Of a stretch of DNA of 6,379 nt, positions 1-5,789 are shown one piece after another. Under the pieces are notes generated by a model. The model did not search any database. It saw nothing but the letters and a program-made list of their open reading frames with translations, and was not told where the DNA came from. Position numbers and translations under genes: made by a program. The DNA comes from an uncultured Cloacibacillus sp. (GTDB taxonomy: Bacteria > Synergistota > Synergistia > Synergistales > Synergistaceae): the NCBI GenBank assembly GCA_934511335.1, contig CAKSWL010000131.1, forward strand, positions 1-6,379, written 5' to 3'. Each line of letters starts with the position of its first letter. Position 1 is the first letter of the stretch.

Positions 1-848
1 CAATATATCTTTTATATGAAAAGGTCATCCTGACGCTGCGCGAGCTGAATCAGGAGGTCTCCTCGCTGCGCCTCGGCTACGACCTGCCCGACGCCTCGGC
101 GCCCGAGGCCGTTCCCGAGCTGCAGCAGCTGCGCTCCACCTTCGTCGTGCTCGCGCAGTCGGCGATAGACAAAGAGCAGCTTTCGCGCGACTACATCACC
201 GACATCGTGAAGGTGCAGGAGGAGGAGCGCGAGCGTATCTCACGCGAGATACACGACGGTCCGCTGCAGGACGTCACCGCGCTGGTCCAAAGGCTCCGGC
301 TTCTGGCGCTGGACGTCGCCGACGAACGGATCATCAGCAGCCTGGAGAACGCCGAAAAGGTGGCGATGATCGGCGTCAAAGAGATGCGCGAATTCTGCAA
401 CAACCTCACCCCGCCCTGGCTGGACCTCGGTCTGCATCACTCGTTGGCGGAGCTCTGCAACCGCATGTCCTCCCAGCTTGGCGTACAGATAGAGCTTGAA
501 GCCGAAGACGGCGGCGATTACGACGACGAATCTCTGCCCGCCCCCCTCTGCCTCGCCTTTTACCGGGTGGTGCAGGAGTCGATAAACAACTCCGTCCACC
601 ATGGCAAGGCCTCCTTCATCTCCGTACAGCTTGAGAGAAAAGAAGAGCGGATCATCATGCGCATAGAGGACAACGGCAAGGGCTTCAACATGCCCGACGA
701 TGTGAAAGAACTCCGCGTGCGGGGGCATCGCGGGCTCTCGAACATGAAAGAGCGCATACGCCTCGCCGGCGGTTCTTTGGAAATCACATCCGCTTTAGGG
801 ATCGGTACAATTATAAGTTGTGAAGTGCCGCTTCAGAATGTAGAATAA
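1..848 (+). CDS. Sensor histidine kinase, DegS/NarX type (HisKA_3 + HATPase_c), 5'-truncated by window edge
   Basis: This is the C-terminal 281 residues of a two-component sensor kinase. The first full codon is at base 3 and the frame stays open to the edge, so the start and any input domain lie outside the window. Residues 1-80 look like a charged coiled coil leading into the HisKA_3 dimerisation/phosphoacceptor helix. The H-box reads RISREIHDGPLQD, with phosphoacceptor His84 (codon 252-254). The HATPase_c domain follows: N-box around residues 187-201 (VVQESINNSVHHG), G1 box DNGKG at 223-227, and G2 glycines at about 241-244 (RGHRGLSNM). All catalytic boxes are intact. The family autophosphorylates on His and passes phosphate to a NarL/LuxR-type response regulator. 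The QEEERERISREIHDGP segment resembles cytoplasmic DegS. No membrane segment is visible in this part, and no response regulator follows within the window, so a partner would be upstream or elsewhere. A GTG at 147 is a possible internal start, but the coiled coil continuing upstream argues against it. Confidence 0.93.
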   Translation, partial: IYLLYEKVILTLRELNQEVSSLRLGYDLPDASAPEAVPELQQLRSTFVVLAQSAIDKEQLSRDYITDIVKVQEEERERISREIHDGPLQDVTALVQRLRLLALDVADERIISSLENAEKVAMIGVKEMREFCNNLTPPWLDLGLHHSLAELCNRMSSQLGVQIELEAEDGGDYDDESLPAPLCLAFYRVVQESINNSVHHGKASFISVQLERKEERIIMRIEDNGKGFNMPDDVKELRVRGHRGLSNMKERIRLAGGSLEITSALGIGTIISCEVPLQNVE

Positions 849-860
849 TAACGGAAGCGG

Positions 861-907
861 AATGTCTGCCGACAATTTTACGCGCTGTTGTCTTATTGGC
901 GGACATT
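861..907 (+). terminator. Bulged hairpin after the kinase gene, possible weak terminator or leader structure
   Basis: AATGTCTGCC (861-870) pairs with GGCGGACATT (898-907), giving 10 pairs with one G.T. Directly inside it, GACAA (871-875) pairs with TTGTC (888-892). The loop is 12 nt, and a 5-nt bulge, TTATT (893-897), sits on the 3' side only. The hairpin begins 12 bp after the kinase stop. The bases that follow (CTTATCGATTCTT) are only moderately T-rich, so this is not a classical intrinsic terminator. It could instead attenuate transcription into, or protect the mRNA of, the next gene. Confidence 0.4.
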
Positions 908-924
908 CTTATCGATTCTTAATT

Positions 925-945
925 CCGAAAGGTGGGAGCCTTCGG
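925..945 (+). promoter_or_regulatory. Shine-Dalgarno-bearing hairpin before the ribonuclease start
   Basis: CCGAAAGG (925-932) pairs with CCTTCGG (939-945), with one bulged A. The loop is TGGGAG (933-938), which contains the purine-rich Shine-Dalgarno-like sequence. On the linear sequence GGAG ends 17 nt before the preferred GTG start at 956, which is too far for normal initiation. Folding the 939-945 arm shortens the effective distance to about 10 nt. The pairing is visible in the sequence; a role in translation is inferred. Confidence 0.35.
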
Positions 946-955
946 GCGATTTACG

Positions 956-2605
956 GTGAAACTGAGAATTTTGGGCGCCGCCGGTGAAGTTACCGGCTCC
1001 AACTATATGATAGAGACGGATGGTTACAAAGTACTAGTCGACTGCGGCACGCATCAGGGCGCGGACGAAGAAAAGCACGAGAGAGAGCCCTTTCCCTACA
1101 GTCCCGCCGATATAGACGCCGTCCTCCTGACCCATGCGCATATCGACCACAGCGGCAGGATACCCCTCCTCGTCAAGCAGGGCTTTAAGGGAAATATCTA
1201 CTGCACCCACGCCACCTCGCAGCTGATAGAGATACTGCTGCGCGACTCGGCGCACATCATGCAGGAAGACGCCGAATGGCGTTCACGCAAAAACGCGCGC
1301 AAAGGGCTGCCGAAAGTGGAGCCGCTCTACAGCGAAAACGACGTTGAAGAGGCGCTTGCTTTCCGTTACCCGATACCATACGACGAGATAATCGAAATAT
1401 CCCCCGGACTCAAAGTACGCTATCGCGAGGCGGGGCATATCCTTGGAAGCTCGATAATTGAGACCTGGATATCGGAGGGCGAGGGACGAAAACCCGTCAA
1501 GGTAGTCTTCTCCGGCGACCTCGGCCAGTTTGACGGCGTGATAGAAAAACCGCCGGCAATCGTTGAAGAGGCCGATTTCGTCCTCATCGAATCGACCTAC
1601 GGCGACCGGCTCCATAAATCGCTTGAAGATACGCGCGCCGAGTTCCAGAGCGCGATGGAAGAGGCCATCCGGGCGGGCGGCAAGGTGCTCGTTCCGACCT
1701 TTGTCGTCGACCGTGCGCAGCGTATGCTCTATGAATTCAAGCTGTTCCAGAAAAAATTTCCCGACCTCAAAATGCCGAACATCTACCTTGACTCCCCGAT
1801 GGGCGTTAAGACCACTGAAATATATTCGGCTCACAAGACGCTGCTTTCGCGTGAGCTTAAAGAGCTGCTGATGGGCGGGGAGGACCCCTTTGAACCGCGT
1901 GGCTTCAGCTTCGTGCGCAGCGCCGACGAATCGCGCGCCATCAACGACATGGCCGAAGGCATCGTGCTTGCGGGAAGCGGCATGTGCTCCGGCGGACGCA
2001 TCATGCACCACCTCAAGCACAACCTCTTCAAAAAAGACACGCACGTATTCTTCGTCGGCTACCAGGCGTACGGCACCCTCGGACGCCGCCTCGTCGACGG
2101 CGCGAAGACGGTGCGCATCGCGGGCGAAGAGATATCGGTCGAGGCCCAGTTCCACACCTTGAACGGCTTCTCCGCCCACGCGGACCGCGACGACCTGCTC
2201 AAATGGGCGGCCCATTTCCCCAAAAAAGCGCAGTTTGTCATCGTCCACGGCGAACCGAAGTCCGCGGAGTCCCTTGCGCTGGGCCTCAAAGACAACGGCT
2301 ATTCTACGCGCATCCCGGCGATCGGCGATGAGATAGACCTTCTCGCGCCGGCCCCGGCGAAGCCTGCGATGCCCGTCATCTCACCGCGCATCCTTGACCG
2401 CATACAAATCAACTCGCAGGATGTGGAGAACGTGCTGAACCTCATCTCGGCGCGCACGGCGCAGATGCGGGAGACGCTCATCCGCAACGAAGAACAATAC
2501 AAAAACATCATGCCGCTCCTTATTTCAGCAAGGACGCTGCTTGAAACCGCGGCCGCCTTAAGCGACAATAAGATAGAGTACAAAAAAGAAGAAGAAAAGA
2601 GATAA
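956..2605 (+). CDS. Beta-CASP metallo-beta-lactamase-fold ribonuclease (CPSF73/TTHA0252-like)
   Basis: This is a predicted cytoplasmic zinc-dependent RNase of the bacterial CPSF73-like family, which acts in RNA processing or decay. The Lactamase_B domain carries the metal site HAHIDH (residues 60-65), GHILGSS with His161, and SGDLG with Asp188. The beta-CASP region starts near ESTYGDR (Glu212) and includes the family-typical GSGMCSGGR segment. The RMMBL part has FSAHAD (His408, Asp410) and VHGEP (His431), so the active site is complete. The conserved core ends near residue 462. A Pro/Ala linker and a charged helical tail of about 87 residues follow, beyond the roughly 430 residues usual for this family. 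The tail repeats the hexapeptide LISART at 496-501 and 522-527. GTG at 956 is chosen because it gives the family-like N-terminus VKLRILGAAGEVTGSN. An in-frame GTG at 932 would add eight residues but has no ribosome site upstream. The next gene starts 31 bp downstream, suggesting co-transcription. Biochemical activity (endo- or exonuclease) cannot be read from sequence. Confidence 0.93.
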   Translation: MKLRILGAAGEVTGSNYMIETDGYKVLVDCGTHQGADEEKHEREPFPYSPADIDAVLLTHAHIDHSGRIPLLVKQGFKGNIYCTHATSQLIEILLRDSAHIMQEDAEWRSRKNARKGLPKVEPLYSENDVEEALAFRYPIPYDEIIEISPGLKVRYREAGHILGSSIIETWISEGEGRKPVKVVFSGDLGQFDGVIEKPPAIVEEADFVLIESTYGDRLHKSLEDTRAEFQSAMEEAIRAGGKVLVPTFVVDRAQRMLYEFKLFQKKFPDLKMPNIYLDSPMGVKTTEIYSAHKTLLSRELKELLMGGEDPFEPRGFSFVRSADESRAINDMAEGIVLAGSGMCSGGRIMHHLKHNLFKKDTHVFFVGYQAYGTLGRRLVDGAKTVRIAGEEISVEAQFHTLNGFSAHADRDDLLKWAAHFPKKAQFVIVHGEPKSAESLALGLKDNGYSTRIPAIGDEIDLLAPAPAKPAMPVISPRILDRIQINSQDVENVLNLISARTAQMRETLIRNEEQYKNIMPLLISARTLLETAAALSDNKIEYKKEEEKR

Positions 2606-2636
2606 TCGCAGTGGAACAAAAAGGACGAGATGCTTT

Positions 2637-4205
2637 ATGAGGGAAAAGGTCAAATACGCCGCGGGCGCAGCCGCGGCGGCGGCGATACTTGCGGCTCTGT
2701 TCTTCTCATACGCCCTGAGAGAACCTTCCGGCATCCTGACGATGATCCCCCGGCCCGGAAACTCAAGGGCCTACGTGCTGACGGAGACGAAAGAGGGCAG
2801 CTATCCCCGGGCCCTTTCGGCGCTTTTAACGGACGGCGTCTACGCGCTGCTTAAAGGCGGCACGCCGCGCAACGCGCTTCTCTTCGCGGCGGCGGCGGCG
2901 AAAGAGGCCGCCCTGCTCGTTGAAGACGGCGGCGCGGGAATGGCCGAAGTCTACGCCTCCCTTCGCTTTGCCCCGTCCGATACCTCCGCGCTAAAAAAAG
3001 GCGCTCTGCCCGATAGCCTGAAACAAGTATTCAAAGGCGCCTCCGTGCGCGCCGGCGGCGATAAGGGCGTCTTCGTGATAGAGGCAGAGGGGCTCTCCGC
3101 CCCCGTCTACTACACAGTCAAAGGCAAAACCGTAGCGATGGCGGCGGAGCTTTCGGCGCTGCGGCGCATGGAAAGGGCCTCAAAAAAATCCGCCGGGAAC
3201 CTCGGCGGTAAAAAATGGCGCCAGGAAAAAAACTGGCCCGCCCACATTGAAATATCCGACGGCGGCATGATAACGGCGAACGCGGAGCATAAATTCACCA
3301 TCACCGTCGAAGCCGCCTGGCGCAGCCTTGAGCCCCAAAGCCCCGCAGACCCCGCAGGCGAGATCCGCTGGGTGCTTGTGGACCTCGGAAAACCGGTCGA
3401 GTCCTACCTTTCCTCGTCGCTGAAGGCGAAGCGGTGGGATACGGAGGACTTCACCATCCCTCAGCCGCTTCTGCTCTCGATGGGCGTCAACCTGCCGCCG
3501 CTCGGCGGCGCTCCGCAGGACTGGCCCTTCCCCCTCTCCTACCTTGGGGAGATCGCGGAAAGCCTCAACATAAAAGATGACCAGATACGCGAAGTGCTCT
3601 CTGGGCAGACGGTCTTTTCCTTCGGCGGTCAGAACCGCATCCTCTGGTTCTCGCTGCCCGGCTTCCTGGTGGAGTTCTCCGGCCGTCCCGCGCTCATGAA
3701 CGAACTGGTCGACTCCTTCTGGAAAAACCTATTCTTCGGCGCGGAGCCCAAACCGCTCCCCGGCTTTACCTTCGGCGGGACGACCAACGTGCCCTTCTCC
3801 GTCATCGGCGCGGGGCGCGACGGCATCGCGGTGCTGGGGCTGACCACGCCGCAGTCCATAAACACCAAAAACAGCCTGGGCAAATTCCTTAAAGAAGACG
3901 AAGCGGTCGTCGGCTGGATGCTCGCGGACCTGCCGCGCATCGGCGGCGCGCTCTCCGAGATGACCAAAATGAGCAGCTTCTTTGAAGAAGAGAGCATGGA
4001 GGACGCGGAAGCATACGGCGGCTACCCTGGATATGGCGGAGAAGAACAGCTCGCGGAGCCGTTGCAGCCGGAAATATCGCTCTCCCCCTTTGACCAGGGG
4101 ATCACCGACTCCTTCAGCGGCATCCTAAGACGGCTCGGGCGTGTGCTCGTCGTCTGGGAAAAACCGCTTTCCGGACGCATAAACTGGTATAATGCGGCGA
4201 AATAG
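2637..4205 (+). CDS. Hypothetical membrane-anchored or secreted protein, 522 aa, function unknown
   Basis: I do not recognise this protein. It opens with a short basic stretch (MREKVK) and a hydrophobic Ala-rich segment at about residues 7-27. That segment is either a signal anchor or a signal peptide, with a possible signal peptidase I site after SYA at residue 26. The rest is soluble-looking and probably faces the periplasm. It is of mixed alpha/beta character, with several Gly-flanked hydrophobic strands (for example TVFSFGG, GFLVEFSG, GIAVLGL) that hint at repeated lobes. Near the C-terminus an acidic run (EEESMEDAEA, 450-459) meets a Gly/Tyr/Pro stretch (YGGYPGYGGEE, 460-470), which looks like a flexible linker before a last hydrophobic segment ending NWYNAAK. 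No catalytic motif, cysteine pair pattern or lipobox is evident. The layout loosely recalls DUF3352-type anchored proteins, but I cannot support assignment to that family. AAGGA at 2621-2625 lies 11 nt before the ATG. An ATG at 2630 in another frame opens only an Arg/Gly-rich shadow. The final codons contain the predicted tyrS promoter. Confidence 0.85.
   Translation: MREKVKYAAGAAAAAAILAALFFSYALREPSGILTMIPRPGNSRAYVLTETKEGSYPRALSALLTDGVYALLKGGTPRNALLFAAAAAKEAALLVEDGGAGMAEVYASLRFAPSDTSALKKGALPDSLKQVFKGASVRAGGDKGVFVIEAEGLSAPVYYTVKGKTVAMAAELSALRRMERASKKSAGNLGGKKWRQEKNWPAHIEISDGGMITANAEHKFTITVEAAWRSLEPQSPADPAGEIRWVLVDLGKPVESYLSSSLKAKRWDTEDFTIPQPLLLSMGVNLPPLGGAPQDWPFPLSYLGEIAESLNIKDDQIREVLSGQTVFSFGGQNRILWFSLPGFLVEFSGRPALMNELVDSFWKNLFFGAEPKPLPGFTFGGTTNVPFSVIGAGRDGIAVLGLTTPQSINTKNSLGKFLKEDEAVVGWMLADLPRIGGALSEMTKMSSFFEEESMEDAEAYGGYPGYGGEEQLAEPLQPEISLSPFDQGITDSFSGILRRLGRVLVVWEKPLSGRINWYNAAK
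4185..4193 (+). promoter_or_regulatory. Extended -10 promoter for tyrS inside the end of the upstream gene
   Basis: TGGTATAAT is a perfect TGnTATAAT extended -10 element. It overlaps the codons for the last residues (WYNAAK) of the preceding protein. No good -35 hexamer is present at 16-18 bp spacing (CGCTTT at 4165-4170 for 17 bp), which extended -10 promoters tolerate. Transcription would begin near 4200, giving a leader of about 57 nt before the tyrS ATG. Confidence 0.6.
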
Positions 4206-4256
4206 GACCATCGTCCGCCGTATAACAAGTACTTTCTAAACTCTGGAGGTTTTTTC

Positions 4257-5534
4257 ATGTACACGAACGCACTTAAGGTTTTGAGAGAACGCGGCTTTGT
4301 CGAGTGGAGCAGCCATAACGAAGAGCTCGAAGAGCACTTTATGAAAAACATGGTAACTGGTTACATCGGTTTTGACCCGAGCGCCGACAGCCTCCACGTC
4401 GGCAACCTCGTCGCCATCATGGGACTCGCGTGGCTCCAGCGCCTTGGACACCGCCCGATCGCCATCGCCGGCGGCGGCACGGGACGCATAGGCGACCCCT
4501 CGGGGAAAAGCGCCGAGCGCAGCCTGCTCTCCGAAGAGCAGATCCTCCACAACGTCTCCTGCATCGCAAAACAGCTCAAACATTTCCTTAACTTTGAAAG
4601 CGGCGAAAACAGCGCCATGCTCGTCAACAACAACGACTGGCTCAAAAAAGAAAACTACATCGAGTTCCTGCGCGACACGGGGAAATACTTCTCAGTCAGC
4701 TTCCTCGTCAACCGAGAATACGTGCGCAGCCGCGTGCTGGACCCTGACAAATCGATCACCTACACGGAGCTTTCCTACATACTGCTCCAGGCCTTTGACT
4801 ACAACCACCTCTACAACGAATACGGCTGCACCCTCCAAATGGGCGGCAACGACCAGCAGGTGAACATCATCGCAGGCATGGACCTCGCGCGCAAAAAATC
4901 CGGCGGGCAGTGCTACGGCATCACCTTCCCGCTGCTTCTCAACGCGCAGGGGCAGAAATTTGGCAAATCAGAAAGCGGCGCCGTCTACCTCTCGCCGAAA
5001 CGCACGAGCGTCTACAAATTTTACCAATTCTGGATCAACGTTGACGACAAAGACCTTGAGAAACTCTACAAACTCTTCACCTTCCGCGAACTTGACGAAA
5101 TCAAAGCGCTGCTTGAGGAACACGGAAAAGCGCCGCACCTCCGCAAAGCGCAGAAAGAGCTTGCCTGGGAGATGACCTGCCGCGTCCACGGCGAAGAGGC
5201 CGCCAAGCGCGTGCTCGACGCAAGCGCCCTCCTCTTCGGCGAGACGAACATCAAAGAGGCCGCCGCCGACGTTTTGGATACCCTAGCGGCGGAAATACCC
5301 TGCGCCGAAGCCTGCCTTGAAGAGACCAGCGGCGTCACCGACCTGTTCGTCCTCTGCGGCGCCTGCGACTCAAAAGGCAACGCGAAAAAGAAAATCAAAG
5401 AGGGCGGGGCATACCTCAACGGCGAAAAAATCACCGACGCGGGGCGCCAAATCATGGAAGAAGATCTGCTTGCGGGGCGCTACCTCCAGCTCAACGTCGG
5501 CAAAAAAGACTTCCGCCTGCTCAAATTCAAATAA
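4257..5534 (+). CDS. tyrS: Tyrosyl-tRNA synthetase (class Ic, bacterial TyrRS)
   Basis: It charges tRNA-Tyr with tyrosine using ATP, in the cytoplasm as a homodimer. At 425 residues it matches the usual bacterial length. The Rossmann catalytic domain has the HIGH-type signature as HVGN (residues 47-50), followed by GDPSGKS (79-85). The tyrosine/dimer region contains LLQAFDYNHLY and LQMGGNDQQVN. The KMSKS-type loop is KFGKS (234-238), the version found in the E. coli-like TyrRS group, and YKFYQFWIN follows as in that group. The C-terminal S4 RNA-binding domain spans about 359-420, with GGAYLNGEKI as its typical turn. A strong GGAGG (4245-4249) sits 7 nt before the ATG. The gene probably has its own promoter (TGGTATAAT at 4185) and a terminator-like hairpin follows. 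The leader of about 57 nt is far too short for a T-box, so tRNA-sensing control by that route is unlikely. Nothing is truncated or missing. Confidence 0.98.
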   Translation: MYTNALKVLRERGFVEWSSHNEELEEHFMKNMVTGYIGFDPSADSLHVGNLVAIMGLAWLQRLGHRPIAIAGGGTGRIGDPSGKSAERSLLSEEQILHNVSCIAKQLKHFLNFESGENSAMLVNNNDWLKKENYIEFLRDTGKYFSVSFLVNREYVRSRVLDPDKSITYTELSYILLQAFDYNHLYNEYGCTLQMGGNDQQVNIIAGMDLARKKSGGQCYGITFPLLLNAQGQKFGKSESGAVYLSPKRTSVYKFYQFWINVDDKDLEKLYKLFTFRELDEIKALLEEHGKAPHLRKAQKELAWEMTCRVHGEEAAKRVLDASALLFGETNIKEAAADVLDTLAAEIPCAEACLEETSGVTDLFVLCGACDSKGNAKKKIKEGGAYLNGEKITDAGRQIMEEDLLAGRYLQLNVGKKDFRLLKFK

Positions 5535-5548
5535 AACAAATAACAAAA

Positions 5549-5590
5549 AAGGGAGGGGCCGCGCAAAGACGCGCCTCCTTTCCTGCTTTT
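5549..5590 (+). terminator. Probable intrinsic terminator after tyrS
   Basis: AAGGGAGG (5549-5556) pairs with CCTCCTTT (5574-5581), giving 8 pairs with one G.T. A 3-nt bulge follows on the left arm, then an inner CGCG/CGCG stem (5560-5563 with 5570-5573) closes a CAAAGA loop. The strand continues CCTGCTTTT, a short T-run slightly removed from the stem. It starts 14 bp after the tyrS stop codon. The broken stem and offset T-run make it imperfect, but its position is typical. Confidence 0.6.
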
Positions 5591-5674
5591 CGGCGCAAAG
5601 AGGCAAAATCCGCCGCAAACGCCTTGAGCCTGCAAACGAAAACATCAAACATAGATCCCCGCGCCCGCCCGTCG

Positions 5675-5688
5675 GCGGAAAAATCCGC
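5675..5688 (+). other. Small hairpin in the tyrS-acyltransferase gap
   Basis: GCGGA and TCCGC form five perfect pairs around an AAAA loop and are followed by TTTAGTGCTTT. This could be a second weak terminator or chance in GC-rich sequence. The rest of the 5591-5719 gap shows no gene that I can support. Confidence 0.25.
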
Positions 5689-5719
5689 TTTAGTGCTTTC
5701 GTTTCCGGCCCTGCGGCGT

Positions 5720-5725
5720 TAAAAT
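5720..5725 (+). promoter_or_regulatory. Possible -10 element for the acyltransferase gene
   Basis: TAAAAT matches TATAAT at five of six positions. At 17 bp upstream the -35 position reads TTTCGT, a poor match. If it is used, transcription would start around 5732, placing the GC hairpin at 5743-5769 at the very 5' end of the mRNA and excluding the ATG at 5724 as a start. Confidence 0.3.
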
Positions 5726-5742
5726 GTCCTTAACAAACCGGC

Positions 5743-5769
5743 GCGGCCGCCCGCGGGAAGGGCGGCCGC
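5743..5769. repeat. Perfect 10-bp GC-only inverted repeat before the acyltransferase start
   Basis: GCGGCCGCCC (5743-5752) is the exact reverse complement of GGGCGGCCGC (5760-5769), with a 7-nt GCGGGAA loop. It is the most stable hairpin I found in the window. It is not followed by a T-run on the + strand, so it is not a terminator in that direction. It lies just upstream of the GGAAGG ribosome-binding site (5775-5780) and could act as a 5' mRNA stabiliser or a translation-control structure. Confidence 0.7.
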
Positions 5770-5789
5770 ACTACGGAAGGCTGAAACAC

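Noticed and set aside
52..68. AGGAGGT resembling a ribosome-binding site inside the kinase
   Set aside because: It encodes Gln-Glu-Val in an open coiled-coil region, and only a CTG codon (66-68) lies at suitable spacing, so it is likely coincidental.
888..916. TTGTCT followed by TATCGA as a promoter for the ribonuclease gene
   Set aside because: The -10 part matches the consensus at only three positions and the -35 part is inside the hairpin arm, so the support is too weak.
1283..2248. Long open frame of 321 codons on the - strand opposite the ribonuclease
   Set aside because: It lies wholly antisense to a gene with intact catalytic motifs, its translation is of shadow-like composition, and it reflects GC-rich codon bias. 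The same holds for the - strand frames at 240-728 and 5730-6230.
2630..2854. ATG-initiated frame overlapping the start of the 522-residue protein
   Set aside because: Its product is Arg/Gly-rich and low complexity, typical of a shifted frame. The 2637 frame is long and has a proper membrane segment at its start.
4201..4256. T-box or other riboswitch ahead of tyrS
   Set aside because: Only 51 bp separate the genes. There is no specifier stem, T-box core or terminator/antiterminator pair, and only a 4-bp GGAC/GTCC hairpin is present.
5317..5733. 138-codon + strand frame across the end of tyrS and the following gap
   Set aside because: Most of it is a Lys/Arg/Ser/Thr-rich shifted reading of the tyrS S4 domain, and the rest runs through the terminator-like hairpin.
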